Source: Aporrectodea caliginosa (taxonomy: Eukaryota > Annelida > Clitellata > Crassiclitellata > Lumbricidae). From it: a DNA stretch of 64,000 nucleotides. The translations under genes and the position numbers were made by a program. The notes beneath the pieces were generated by a model. That model worked only from the letters and a program-made list of their open reading frames with translations, was not told where the DNA came from and did not search any database. The DNA is taken from assembly GCA_020284085.1 (NCBI GenBank), contig JACEVL010000147.1, forward strand, positions 701,501 to 765,500, written 5' to 3'. Below, piece by piece: positions 10,248 to 22,182 of this stretch (position 1 is the first letter of the stretch; each line of letters starts with the position of its first letter).

Positions 10248-10933
10248 TTATCATGGGTTTCAGCAATCAGCACGGCAAGTGAGCCACAATAGAGTGACTA
10301 TACACAAAAAATTTCTTATAATACATGCTATACATAGTTACGTGGGTCGCTCAACACAGCAACACAATACAGAATCAGACTACATCGACCTCTATACATC
10401 GTTTGTTTCACTTAAGATTTAGCAGAATGGCCTTCTTTCGGCCATTTCTTCGGATTTCGTGACTGATTTCACCTTCAGTTGCTAATCAAACGCAACAGTC
10501 GGTTGCGTCGGGAAACTCGGAAACTTCGCTTCAACAAAGAGAAAATCAATTAAATGGCCGAGCTATATATAGGAACGTAAGCTAACGATGATATATAGGA
10601 AATAGGAAGCATAAGCTTATGTGAAAAAGGACACAGTGTTCGTATCTTTTCATAGACTAAATGCTCAGATGACAGAAGAAAAGTTTTCTATATTTGGCTG
10701 TAGTCTCTTACCTGAGGCGTATACGTAACAACAGCAATTAGCGCGTGCATTTATAGTTATACGCCGCAAATCAACACCTGTGTATATCTACCTGAGCGCG
10801 CAAGCACATCCGCCAATGCGCGGGCACACACTCGACGCCTATACGTTCAGATCGAGCGTGCACTGCACAACGATGAGCCGATATATTCTACGAATACTGG
10901 CCATGCATCGCTTCGCTTTTACAGGCTTATGCA

Positions 10934-10968
<35 letters not shown>

Positions 10969-11150
10969 TATATTAACCGTGCAGAAATTTCCAGCTTGAC
11001 GTAAGCACGCACAGAGCAAGTTTCGTTAAGAAATCTTAAAGCAAGAATTTATATAGGCCAACGAGTAAAACATTGCCTTGTGTGGAATTTCTGATTATTT
11101 GTCTTCTTATAGGCCCATGTATAAACATACTTTATACAAAGGCCTATGTG
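10248..11150. other. Unassigned, with an (AT)n tract at 10933-10966
   Basis: No recognisable coding or repeat family. The AT tract is about 34 bases. Confidence 0.5.
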
Positions 11151-11526
11151 AGTATTATTATTTACGTGTGCACTGGATGGAGCGCGGTCTATGACAACCT
11201 TCGAGGCTGTGTGCTGGAAGCGATCAAGGTTTCGTGGAGTTGATTCCTATCCAGGCCATGCAGCAGATAGTTATGGTCAATATCCGAAAATGGTTCCATC
11301 CATCTCCATCAAAGTCTGTTAACAGATTGGGGTAAAATAAACAGCGCAATGACAACATACATGCAAGCTTTAATTAAGCTTATCGATAGTTTGCACGACT
11401 CTCCAAGAAAAAGACGGAGACTTGTGCAATATTGGCGCCTTTATGTCTGCTTCTGAGTGATTTCTCCGCTGTCGCTGAGGATTAACGACAAATTATACAT
11501 TAATATCACGATCACATACAACGCAT

Positions 11527-11580
11527 CGAGATTTGAACCCGAGATGTGCAGTTGGTTGACCAATATCGGTGCCTTTTAAA
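11527..11580 (-). mobile_element. tRNA-like (SINE head) fragment
   Basis: The minus strand reads ACATCTCGGGTTCAAATCTC, which contains the Pol III B box GGTTCAAATCT. A clear A box and a foldable acceptor stem were not found, so this is a SINE or tRNA pseudogene fragment rather than a functional tRNA. Confidence 0.4.
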
Positions 11581-12116
11581 ACTTCGAAGACAATTTAAGC
11601 AACGTCTGAACTAAGCTTATACCACGTTTGGAAAATATGTTGCATTGCGGAAGTAAAGAGGGTAAAATAAAAAATTAATATTCCAACTTGACTGATTTTT
11701 TCTTGAACTATGAACTGCCTTAAAAAATATGTTTGCAATGCCAGCCTACATGTAGCGCCTTATAATGTGAATTGTAATTGCAGCTGCAAATTTATATAGC
11801 ATCACTTCCTGCAGTGAGACTCATTAGAGTCACTCCTTGAAACACTTGCGGGGAGAGACAAAGAGAGGCTGATGAATTCATGTCACAGGTTGTTATGCAA
11901 TCTATTCCACGAGAACGGGCCGACCACAGCAAAACTACTATGTTGGACAGTGGAAGTTCGGGCCTGTGCAACAACGAAGTCGCCTTACGCGATATACAGC
12001 GGAGAAATCTTCGACTAGGTATGGAATACACTGTGACATAAAACTTCTTGAGATAAGATGGAGCTGAGCCTGGTTTTTAAAGAGACGCTACGAATGGGCA
12101 AAGCTTTCATTTCTTC

Positions 12117-12481
12117 TAGGGATGAGCCGATTATCCGTTCGGCAATCGGTTCGGACCGGATTTTGCACTAATCGGTATTAATCGGAATCAGCGATCCCAT
12201 GCCTTAAAATCCGAATAACAAAAAAGTAATGTATTTGACCAAAAACAATACCTTTTTCATTAATACAAAGATAGTAACCTTTTTTGGCGACCTCATACGG
12301 AAATATTTAATCTTAAATTAAAAAAGTCCGTGTCAGATAATACAATTGTGAGTCGACTCATCATCAAAATGGCGGAGAGTCGGGTCTTTTAGTAACAAAC
12401 AGTGCCTAGAACCAAATAAAAGTGAATATTGCCCATTAATCGGATCGAAAATCGGCAAAAATGCCAATCGGCTCATCCCTA
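12117..12481. mobile_element. hAT-type MITE with 16-bp perfect inverted ends
   Basis: TAGGGATGAGCCGATT (12117-12132) is repeated in perfect inverse at 12466-12481. Subterminal AATCGG-rich motifs lie near both ends. The interior has no coding capacity. TTTCTTC lies immediately left of the element (12110-12116) and again at 12487-12493, five bases beyond the right inverted end, so the duplication is imperfect or the right end is extended by TATAG. Confidence 0.8.
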
Positions 12482-12610
12482 TATAGTTTCTTCCAATGCA
12501 TGAAGGCTGCTGTTAGCTGTTCTAATTATCTTGCTACAGTAGCGACATAATCAATGATATCGACAAATGCACAAGTGCAAAGGCCCTAACCCTCCTTTGT
12601 TTACGAGTTG

Positions 12611-12621
12611 AAGATGGCAGC
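12611..12621 (+). promoter_or_regulatory. YY1-like AAGATGGCAGC motif
   Basis: AAGATGGCAGC fits the YY1/initiator-type consensus AAGATGGCGGC. Its ATG opens a 15-codon frame (MAAVRAIETSCRATYI). There is no downstream gene, so this may be coincidence or a decayed 5' end. Confidence 0.25.
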
Positions 12622-12734
12622 AGTGAGAGCCATCGAGACTTCGTGTAGAGCGACGTATATATAGGGCTCAAGCATAGTTTTAACTGTTACACACCATATT
12701 CCTTATAACCAGAGTAGTTCAGAAGCCATAAATT

Positions 12735-12830
12735 CGAGACTGGCCATTTTCAAGGTCTGCACTGGGTTTCGAACTCAGACACCTACGGTCAAAGAGTGCA
12801 GCTATTTATCTGTCACGCATCTACATCGAA
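12735..12830 (-). mobile_element. tRNA-like fragment with B-box match
   Basis: The minus strand reads GTCTGAGTTCGAAACCCAGT, with AGTTCGAAACC two mismatches from the B box, and GTAGATGCGTGAC upstream as a weak A box. Probably a decayed SINE head. Confidence 0.3.
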
Positions 12831-13336
12831 GTGTGCAGTAATTTACTGAGCACTCGGGCACATATGGGAAAATAACGGAGCAGCAGCACTTTGATGGGTT
12901 TGTAAGAGGAAGAATCCACGCAGAAACAATCGCCATTCCATCTCTCCATCTCTCCATCTCTCCAGTTCTCCATTCGAATAAGTTGCTGGAAAAATATTCG
13001 TCTTTCGCAGAAGTAATCATCGACTTGAACAGCGTCTTGCTTTTAACGAGTTCCACGAGACACGCACGCGTAAGTGTAGTCTATAGACTTTGGGATCATA
13101 CATATACATATATAGACATTCATACATATACATATATGCATATATACATAAATATATATGTGGGCTTCATCTCAGATATTTATTTCTCGGTTCCAAGAAC
13201 GCGCGTGGGATGAGAAATAATAGTCATATCGTCCGTTTTCGTTCTGAGGAGGAGACAGGCAGTAGGTGCAATCTTTATATGACTTGGTAACAAATTATAT
13301 TTACCTATAGTTGCATTTTTGTAAAGCACTTCGGTA

Positions 13337-13745
13337 CAATGGTTCGATGCCCTTCCCATGCTCTTCCCACATTTCACCTCGTCTCTGGAACTATCTTCCC
13401 TCTGAATTCCGCAAATTTTCGGCCCCTCCACCACCATTGCCAATCACCCATCATCATCTGCCTCAGGCTCCTAAATATGTATATATCATCCATTGAGCTT
13501 TCCACTAAAAACTGAAGTATCACCTCTTCAAGAGTTCATACCCCGACTCATCTGATCCTCTCCACCTACCAATTCTCGACCTAAACGACACCCGCCTTAA
13601 CAGCTACTCTGCAGACACGGACCTCCTTCTGACTACTCATTGGTTGGACTCTGACTCGACGCAGTGCTCGTGAATAAGCTGGTGCCCTGTGTTTGACTTT
13701 CGAGTGGCGCTTTAAAAATCTGGATATTAGGATTACGATTCCGCA
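13337..13745 (+). mobile_element. L2/CR1-like LINE 3' fragment
   Basis: The plus-strand frame from 13337 reads CSSHISPRLWNYLPSEFRKF, matching the conserved (S/G)PxLWNxLPxxxR block near the C terminus of CR1/L2-clade reverse transcriptases. After frameshifts, LKYHLFKS (LKTHLF-type) follows near 13515. The 3' region ends TTTCGAGTGGCGCTTTAAAA (13697-13716), which is shared with 25850-25920 and resembles the SINE A tail at 451. Only the last part of the ORF and the 3' UTR survive. The copy is 5'-truncated and not functional. Confidence 0.7.
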
Positions 13746-14759
13746 ATTCGAAGGGAGCGTTGAAAGTAGAAATAGCGTTGCGATTGCTGCAGAGAAATGG
13801 CAAACATACGCTCATTATTTATTACCATAACCCAAATAACAGTAATTGACAACGAAATTAAAGACAGAACATACTAGCAACCGAAGGTATCAATAGGACT
13901 GCAATGTGAATATATGTATGTATGCGTGTGTGTGTATGTATGTATGCATGCATGCGTGTGGTCATTTATATAGAGTCTTTACAGAACATTACAGGAGTTC
14001 ATTCGTAATTCATTCTATTGTTTGAAGCGTATCTGTAATCCAGTCTCAATACAGTCATAATGATTTTCGAAATTCAGTCCACATACAGTCATGAAACAAT
14101 CCTGGTTATAACGATAGCAGTCTACTCACTAAGACATTTCTCGAGTAAGGTTCAGCAAATATACTGTAGGATCGGTGTTATCAGAAAAGGAGTGCTTCCA
14201 GGAAGTTCCAGGCAAGCTTAGTCATGAGACACAAGACTCTAAACAGTAGAATTGCACCAATTCCTGGTAATCATACATGTATTTTAACTCTAGAGAAAAC
14301 TAGCTTGGATTCTATAGTTTGATGGTGCTTGAATACAATAATCACTACGCAAAAACAGTAAATGCGCTATATATGTTGTAGTCGGTATGGAATCTATAGA
14401 TAATGTTGAAGAGAACGGGCAGAAGGACGGACGGATGATAGAGCTGGCTGGCTGAATGATCCGCTGAGTGGAATATAAAGCGAATAGCGATCGATCGACT
14501 TTCGCAATTCAATCGGTTTGTCGAATTGGTCGTTGGTGCGACGCCAGCGATTAGATGAAACTGTACGAGATCAGCGTTTGTTCCGCAGAGTCAGCGAGGT
14601 CGACGCACACGCAGTTGATCGATCATCTAGCGACTAAGGTCAGAGAGGTCAGAGGACAAGGTCAAGGACAAGGTCACGGGAATTCTAAAACATTCACTCG
14701 ACCTGTAATCTCGTCTGGCCCTATCTAATCTAATTTAATGCCTTCTATATCGCCATTTG

Positions 14760-14830
14760 TGCAAAGCACAAGGCAGCATATGTGTTCGGTGTTCGAGTCC
14801 CAGCATGTTACCGAATTGGCCGCTCACTGC
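14760..14830 (+). mobile_element. tRNA-like fragment with B-box match
   Basis: TGTTCGAGTCC at 14789 differs from the B box GGTTCGANTCC by one base. The flanking sequence does not fold clearly as a tRNA. Confidence 0.25.
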
Positions 14831-15400
14831 TAAGTCGAGAAATTCGAGGCAATTACAGGCGGATAATAAATTATCCATTACTTAAGCGTAATTTTATCGT
14901 TTGGTCTAATTTTTCATTGACCTTTAACCGGCTATAGGAATGCGCCCCTACGATCATCCATCCAGTCGTCTTTCCCAACTCTGAGGATCCATTTTCAAGC
15001 CACGCCTATCATTGCCTATACATTTGGACATACTAAACCAAGGACTGGTCTGCTATGCATGTAAACAGTGGCGTTGACTAGACTTCTCCAACGGATTATG
15101 TTTTCACTTGAAGCGACCTTGAGGTGACATTGAGAATCTTGATAACAATGCTATCGAAGCCAATAGATTCGATTAGCATTGGATGAATACCTTCGTAGCT
15201 AGTTACGTCATCGGTTCCAATCCCGTGCATTGCAGCTATAGCCATGCATAATCCGTTCATTCATCTATGAATTGAAAATCAGATATAAGGTTTGGATTGC
15301 TGTTCAGGTGTCTGCACTTTGGCTCAAAGATCACGTAATCAGTGGACCGTATAAAGCTCTTGGTGTCTTACTGGTAAAGCATTCATAAATGTACATTTAC

Positions 15401-15592
15401 CTAACCGTATCATGCAGACATGTGGGAAGAAAGCTGTTTCAGAAGAGCTGATTGCTTGAAAGACAGGAAGCTCGTCTAGAAATCGCAGTTCCTCGGCCAC
15501 TGCCTTCATCAGCTCTAAGTCGTCTCTTCCTGTGGACAAGTGCTCACTTCGCACGAGAGGACATCCTTTCATGCCACCAATAATTGTTAAAT
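15401..15592 (-). CDS. Candidate internal exon, unknown protein
   Basis: On the minus strand an acceptor-like CTTAG precedes 15592 and a donor-like TTAG|GTAAAT follows 15401. The 192 bases between are open in the frame that leaves two bases at the start and one at the end, so both flanking introns would be phase 1. The encoded segment includes LTIIGGMKGCPLVRSEHL, GRDDLELMKAVAEELRFLDE and SSSETAFFPHVCMIRL. Composition is not simple-sequence and contains a plausible amphipathic helix. I recognise no domain, no neighbouring exon is certain, and chance cannot be excluded. Confidence 0.3.
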
Positions 15593-15750
15593 CTAAGCTG
15601 TTTAAACGTAGTCTTGTTAATCGATATATCTTGAGTTACATTTAGTTGTGCTGTATGCTTATACAATCTGCTCCTGTTATATAGTCTGTTTCAAATATGC
15701 ATGTATTGGCTGCATACCATACAATACAGTGTAATGCAAGTGCGCTTGTC

Positions 15751-15780
15751 AGATGCAAACAAAGGCTACTTACTTGCTTA
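15751..15780 (+). repeat. LINE/SINE 3' end with (ACTT)n tail
   Basis: AGATGCAAACAAAGGCTACT followed by TACTTGCTTA. Related ends occur at 20535-20560 (plus) and 43508-43544 (minus), all of the form TGCAAATAAAG(G/A)CTACTTACTTACT, with an AATAAA-like signal just before the tail. Confidence 0.6.
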
Positions 15781-15782
15781 AG

Positions 15783-16067
15783 TTAGGTAAAGAAGATAAG
15801 GTTAATTAAAGAGCATAAAACAGGAGTTGAAAACCAGAAAACATCCAGGTACGGATAGTTGTGCTTTTCGTTTGCTTTCTGTTTCTCTCCAACCAATCCT
15901 CTGTATACTCTATATATGTTTAATGGTCTCCGTTGTAATAAATCTTGTGGCTGAAGCGTGCATGTCGAAACGTCACTTAGATTTTGATAGATACTGCGCT
16001 CAATAGCCATGCAGCGGACATGTAGGCAGGAATTCTGAAACGTATGTCTCAGGCGAGCGACCCACAA
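15783..16067 (-). other. Unrecognised minus-strand open frame
   Basis: A 94-codon frame with mixed composition (for example LQPQDLLQRRPLNIYRVYRG). It lies upstream of the candidate exon at 15401-15592 on the same strand. No family is recognised and no convincing donor site was found, so it is not called as a gene. Confidence 0.2.
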
Positions 16068-16354
16068 TTATTCCAAAAGGATCGATTACTTAAGCGTGTT
16101 AACTCAGGCGTAAGAAGGCAATGTGCGAACGACTAAGCCCTGGGATATCACGCAGCATGCACTAGCGATTGACTGAAGACTGTCCTATCTAAGCACTATC
16201 AATGGATCGAAATCAATTCTTTAAAGACGTTGTCGTAGGTAACAGTAGGCACTATCAACCTGTCAAACGAATTTTGAATTTCAGACGACATTCTTGTCTT
16301 CGATGATAGTGACCATGCAAGAGCTTCCCTCTTTGACAATATGTCGACTGTACA

Positions 16355-16366
16355 CTATATAAAAGG
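16355..16366 (+). promoter_or_regulatory. TATA-box-like motif
   Basis: CTATATAAAAGG is a strong match to the metazoan TATA box, with a GC-rich stretch about 20-30 bases downstream. No downstream gene is recognised. Confidence 0.25.
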
Positions 16367-16678
16367 AAATCGAAGCCAGGTCGCAGCGGATAAGATCTGT
16401 CGTCCACTGTCTCTCAACTTTCTCGGTCATTCTATTCTACCAAAATTACTTAAGCTAATAATTCATATAGCGCTATTTTCATAATGCACAAGGCATTAAT
16501 CAAGTAAGATATCGTAATACTTTGGAGAAGCACGGTCGGAGTTCGACGGTTCCCTCACTCACTTTGTCAAACGATCCCGAAGTTTTCAAACGATTTGGGA
16601 ACCGAACTTTTTTGCAGTATTCTAACCTGGTGACTTCTAAATACTTCTTTGTTATGTTATCATAGCAAAGAATGGATT

Positions 16679-17100
16679 CATCATCATCATCATCATCAGT
16701 TCCTGACGCCAGCCACTTGGCGGCGATGGGTACGAATAAATGATCTTCATTGTCCTCGGTCTCTTGTCAAGTCCATTGCTCCCCTTAGTGTCAGTCCAAG
16801 TGATGTTATGTCTTCATTTATATTGTCTAGCCAGCGTTGTCTTGGTCTGCCTTTGTGTCTTTTTCCTTCAAATCTTGCGAGTATTGCGCTGTGTGGAATT
16901 CGGTCAACTGGCATTCTTTCTACATGTCCAAATCATCGGAGTCTTTGTTGCACGACTTTGTCTAGCAGGGTTGCTTTGATGCCTAATGCTTGTCTGATGT
17001 CATCGTTCCTTATTTTCTGCAGTCTTGAAATCCCTGCGATCTTCCGTAGTCAACTCATTTCTGCTGTAAGAATTCTTTTCTGGATTAGTCGAAGCGAAAT
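16679..17100 (-). pseudogene. Non-LTR retrotransposon ORF C-terminal fragment
   Basis: A single minus-strand frame reads RKIAGISRLQKIRNDDIRQA, LLDKVVQQRLR, FGHVERMPVDRIPHSAIL, KGRPRQRWLDNINEDI and DLTRDRGQ, then VAGVRN and a stop. The RLRWFGHVERMP and GRPRxRW blocks are hallmarks of the region after the reverse transcriptase in many LINE ORF2 proteins. The frame runs about 130 codons with no frameshift and is interrupted only by three TGA codons (17052-17050, 16935-16933 and 16749-16747), each where Trp is expected. The 3' end runs into a (TGATGA)n tail (16698-16679), a LINE-like tail. The copy is 5'-truncated. Confidence 0.75.
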
Positions 17101-17454
17101 ATATATGTCCAATCCAACAGAGAGCGAACAACGGTCAAAGACATGTATAGGCATGTAGCAGTCTTCTTCATTATTGAACCATTATATGTGAATGTTTCAA
17201 GGCCAAATCCCTATTACAAACATCGATTCCACTTCTGTTCCGAGCAGAAGAGCGCCTGCGACAGTTACTGATCGAGCGCAATATAAATGTCTGGTCGCAT
17301 CTAATTACATTAGGCCACATTCATTAATCAACATAACTGCCAAAGACAGGATCGGATGAAGCCAGAATCCATCGACATTTGTGGCGCATATACGCTTGAT
17401 GTTCTTCCGCGAGTGAGAAAAACAATGTGCCGTTGAATTATCCTTGGGGCTTAC

Positions 17455-17525
17455 AGGCGCAGAACTATAGCGCCTTCGTGAGGCTCTTGTAAGGCGCTAT
17501 ATAAATGGCCACGTACATACATACA
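17455..17525 (+). mobile_element. LINE/SINE 3' end with (CATA)n tail
   Basis: AAGGCGCTATATAAATGGCC is followed by a short ACATACATACATGC tail. It is the same terminal motif as at 6134 and 30762. Confidence 0.5.
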
Positions 17526-17989
17526 TGCAACGTGCGAAGACTCGCCGCAGAGCTAAAGATCAGCTCGTGCAGCAGCTTTTCCTGCATCCCTATAATAAAT
17601 TATCAAGACACCTAATAGCGATCGTTGACCTCGTTGCTGTCTATATGCGACTGTTGGTTGGGTCGTATACTCTAAACCTTTTGCGTCTAATAGGCTGTGA
17701 ACAGCAGAAGTTTACAGGGAGTTCAAAGTGCGACAACTTCTTATTAATCGCTTGGATTTCAATATAGACAGAAGATCGACGGTGGAAAGGACAGATGTCG
17801 TCTCGACACCAAGTCCATCAAGTCATCCCGTATACATGTATATCTAGTAGCAAAAGGCCTAAAATACATACATATATATTATCTACAATATGCACCGCAT
17901 AGGCCCATAAGTCGAACGCGATTAATATGTTTCATATTCATTTATATCTATACATCCAGATAGTTAGCGAAACCTATCTATAGATTCGC

Positions 17990-18075
17990 TATGTATGTAT
18001 GTATGTATGTATGTATGTATGTATGTGAATGTGTGTGTGTGTGTATGTATGCATGTACGTATGTATGTATGTGCT
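17990..18075 (+). repeat. (TATG)n / (TG)n array
   Basis: TATG repeats at 17991-18025 and mixed TG/TATG to about 18072. Open frames in both strands across it are artefacts. Confidence 0.9.
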
Positions 18076-18747
18076 GGACTTTGTCTGACTGGTCTTCTCT
18101 TGCTTTGTCTGTCTGTCCGTCGTTCATATTTCCGTTTGTCCCTATATAATTTACTTTGTCCGTCTTTGTCCCTACTTCTCTGTGTATTCTCGGTCAATTC
18201 TCTTTCGTCTGCTTCGTCTGTCCGTCCATCAGTGCTTGTGCTGCTCTACAGCGCTTTCTCCTCTTTTCCTGTGATTACGTCATTAGACTGCTTCTTTCCG
18301 CATTCTACATAAATCAACCGCCACATAAATAAAGAGACGACCGAGTTTCCTCATTGTATCCTCAGTAGAACAGGCGAAACTGTAGCCTATGGGGTCACGA
18401 TGTAGATTAGGCCTACATATCACGGCCATGCAACAGTTTATCTTTTATGCAAATTTCAATGTATTTAGGCGTAAAATCAACATACGTGTTTGCATCCGGG
18501 CAATGCGAGCTCTACTGCCGAGCGCTACAGGCCTATACTTAAGTGACTGATTGAATCAGTTTCTGTGTCTGCCTCGATCTGCTTTTCATATACAGGTCAG
18601 ACTTCAGCCACAGATGGTTCTGTATAAAATGCGTCGATAACAATCGCTTACACACACTGAACCATTTATATATAGAGTTGCCAAACTTCGCGGATTTCAG
18701 TCCATCGAGGACGAATCACTTAAGCAGATCGTTCGCGAAAAACCTGA

Positions 18748-18806
18748 GAGAAAAGTCTGAGAAAAGTCTGAGAAAAGTCTGAGAAAAGTCTGAGAGAAGT
18801 CTGAGT
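18748..18806 (+). repeat. 12-bp tandem repeat GAGAAAAGTCTG
   Basis: Five nearly identical units, the last with one A-to-G change. A compact, young-looking minisatellite. Confidence 0.9.
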
Positions 18807-19039
18807 ATTAGGCTATGCAGATTCAGGAAAGAGAGCGCCAGGCAATAGGCTAACTTCTTCCGATCATCGTGAACAGCCTGCAGCGAAAGACTTGAATTTC
18901 AAATCCTTTCAAATCTTTAACTAAATATGGCAGCACGTCCGTCTTGAAGATCAGTCTCTCGTGTATAATAATTAGATTGAGGTAGCCTACATGTATGTTT
19001 ACACTTTGTTTGCTAAATGTCAAATCCTGCGATGCATTA

Positions 19040-19275
19040 GACTCGTGCTGTGCGGTTCGGCTTTCGCCAGTGTAAACGTGAGCTGGCAGCTTTCGGTATA
19101 CGACAGCGACGAGTCAGTTTGTTTATGGATAGCATCGCGCATGCGCAGTGACAGTTGGGAGGGACCCGCGCTTAGCAGTGAGAGAGAGGAACACGTCACT
19201 TTTGGGTCAGTGACGGGTCAAGTCTGTGTGACAAGGATCTGTGTGACCTTTGTCCGTCGTATGGGTTAGCAAAGT
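19040..19275 (+). promoter_or_regulatory. CpG-containing patch with NRF-1 motif
   Basis: CGCGCATGCGCAGTG (19135-19149) is a full match to the NRF-1 core GCGCATGCGC. The surrounding sequence has several CpG sites, two GTCAGTGAC-like motifs and TGACCTTTG (19236-19244). A 92-codon frame covers the patch but has no recognised domain. No exon could be tied to it. Confidence 0.35.
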
Positions 19276-20459
19276 GCTTTGCTGTAGACTAAGTGGTTAG
19301 ATATGTTCAGGTAACTAAACTGGAACTGTTTCACTGCAATTTTCGTTTCATCTATAGTAAGAAATCGAAACTTACAGACTGTGTGTCTTGTTTTGCGTGG
19401 CGCTATAGGCTACTGATAGAGAAAGTCGTTAGTGCGACGTCCTATCGTTCGAAAACTTAGATGAGACCTTAGTCTGACCTTTTCTGTTAGTTGCAGCCTG
19501 GGATGCAGTTTCAGCTTTGGAACACGCTTTCTCCATGCACGCCATGTATTGGAATATTATAATTACATGTAATCTAGCCATACATGCATATAATTATGAC
19601 GCCCTTGCGGTACCTCTGTAAGGTATAGGTCTAATAACGATCAATAACGACATGCAGTTGAACCTGCTAACAACGATGTCGCGTATACCGACTGACACTC
19701 GCACGTGCCTCCCTTAAATCCCTCAAGCCACAAGGTCTGTGCAGAATCAAATCTAACGTAATGTAATATAACATAATTTCATGTATTGTAATTTTATCTG
19801 GCTCTACACGTGTTGCTTTATGCATCAATTGTGTTCTGCCACCTGGATTTGACCAACATTTTCAAACAGTGGGAAATTAACATTATCGAACAGTGGGGAA
19901 CAAACACATAGGTGGCCATATCTTCCTAAATCCAAAACATATTTTACACTTCGCAAAGGGATAAGACAAATGGTAGGCTCACCAACGAAAGTGAACAAAA
20001 TTACAATGTAGCAAGTAACTGTTCCAATAGTAGAGTTGGAAGAAGAAACTAAGTCCGTTTAAGCCAGTCTCTAGATTAAAGGCGACACAGACTCATGATG
20101 GCGAATGTCTCATCGTTAACAGGCTGCGTAGTTGGTGTACTCATGAGCTCAGAAATGCAATCACTAAAGGAGTCTGCGGGTATACCCGTACCCGCGGGTT
20201 TACCCGTACCCGACCCGTACCCGCGGGTCGGGTACGGGTCGGGTAGACATTTTACGGGTCGGGTCGGGTACGGGTAGGAGCTTTACGGGTACGGGTATAC
20301 CCAGTTTTACCCGTACCGAACTGAAGTTATGGGGTTACATGTAATGGTGAGTCAGACTAACTATAGCTGGCGGTACTGAACGTCACAACTATACCCTTTT
20401 GTAATCGGCCGTGGAAGTTTGAAAGTTCGACGATAATATTGTTAATTCTGAGTTTTTCT

Positions 20460-20560
20460 GGCATCAAATTATGGTGGACTAGCAATTTTTACCCGGCGTT
20501 CGCCCGGGTTTTCCCCAGGCGTAATTTTTAACGGCTGCAAATAAAGGCTACTTACTTACT
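20460..20560 (+). mobile_element. SINE/LINE 3' end with (ACTT)n tail
   Basis: ACCCGGCGTTCGCCCGGGTT forms a short hairpin, then CTGCAAATAAAGGCTACTTA and ACTTACT follow (20535-20560). The tail is shared with 15751 and 43508. Confidence 0.5.
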
Positions 20561-20679
20561 ATATTTGCTGATGGGCTTCAAATATTTAAAAAATGTCCAT
20601 ATATCTGAATGGAAACGATATTTAGAGGTGAACATAGTTGCTTTGCCCGTGTACTGCACGGGTTATCTCTACCTTATAA

Positions 20680-20800
20680 TTATAGGCAATATTATTATTT
20701 TGTTCCCCGTTCTTTACGGTTTATCTCTACCTGAAATAGGCGTATTATTTTGTTCCCCGTACTACACGGGTTATTTCTAAATTATAATAGGCGTATTATT
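20680..20800 (+). repeat. Short tandem duplication GTTCCCCGTNCTNCACGG
   Basis: Three diverged units of about 60-65 bases share CCGTxCTxxACGGGTTAT and TAGGCRTATTATTTTGTTCC. They lie inside the larger repeat element. Confidence 0.55.
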
Positions 20801-21598
20801 TGCCGTTGGCCAGCGTGACGTAAGATTGCATATTTAGCCGCGTGACGTAATTTAAGATTGCATATTAATTTTAGTGACGTGGACAAATGGGCATGCTTAT
20901 AATGTCCATAAATCGGAATTGAAAGCAAATTATGAGCTGAAAGTAATTGGGATGAGATAGAAATTCGAATAGCTAAAGTAAGTTTCGAGTTGCTTTGACC
21001 TAGAAAATCGGCAATGGCCGTGGTTGCAAAAAATGTGAGCTTAGTGTAATTAGGTCACCAAATCTGTAAATGGTTGCGCTGACCTAGAAATTCGCCCGTG
21101 GCGACTTCTGATTGGTTGCTAGATGCTCCGTGTGACGTAAGATTGCTTATTAAGCATGCGTGACGTGAACAAATGGCCTTACTATGGGCGGTATTGAAAT
21201 AAGCTCGCTGAAAAGTTAAATTTAAAATGGCCATATATCGGCGTTTAAATAAAATTGCGAACTGAAAATAGTCGCGTTGACCTAGACGTTGCGTAATAAT
21301 GCTTTGTAAATTTTTTCAACTCGCTAAACCGTTCCGTTTCGGAGCCTTTAGCCGGACAGCGATGCATTGCAAACATACATACATACATACGGAAGGACAA
21401 ACTTTAAGAATTATAGTATAAGATGACATAGCTGCATCAGGTGCTACTGTAACCTTCTTATATTGCACCAATATTGGTAAATCGTTTCATTTCGGGCCAT
21501 AAATCTGAAAAGCCATACTCCGAATATTAAGAAATTCAGTTTGGCAGCACGATTATCCATGAAACTGTCATCATCATGATTCTCATTGTGATGTTTAA

Positions 21599-21715
<117 letters not shown>

Positions 21716-22182
21716 TGTGATCATCACCATCGGACTATCATTATTACTGCTACATGCTTGTGACTTGTGAGACTATTGGACTGTAAGGGGCTCGGATAAT
21801 AGGAACGCCTATCAATTACGTGACGTGTACGGTACGGGTACGGGTATACCCGCGGGTACGGGTCGGGTTGGGTAGTAATTTTCACTACGGGTCGGGTACG
21901 GGTACGGGTAGCGGTCCCGTGTTACGGGTACGGGTCGGGTAGCAAAAATGATCTACCCGCAGACCTCTATTTAAAATTTATTTTAATAAAATAAATTAAA
22001 AGGACGCTATGGAAAAAGAAAACTTGAAATTCCCTTCTATTGTCACTTATTGTGGTGACGATTTGAGCAACAACCTCCTGGTTATCAGTCCACCAAGCTA
22101 GCCACTAGAAATACTAGACTATCGCGATTTATAAGTAATAACTTTTAAAATATAATATATAGCCTACGTTTATGGAAATATA

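Noticed and set aside
16679..17100. Alternative genetic code (UGA = Trp)
   Set aside because: One Trp is still TGG, and other relics in the window contain stops of every type. Kept only as a finding about substitution bias.
16649..17158. 169-codon plus-strand frame with a His run
   Set aside because: It is the antisense of the LINE fragment, and the His run is the ATG-type tail read backwards.
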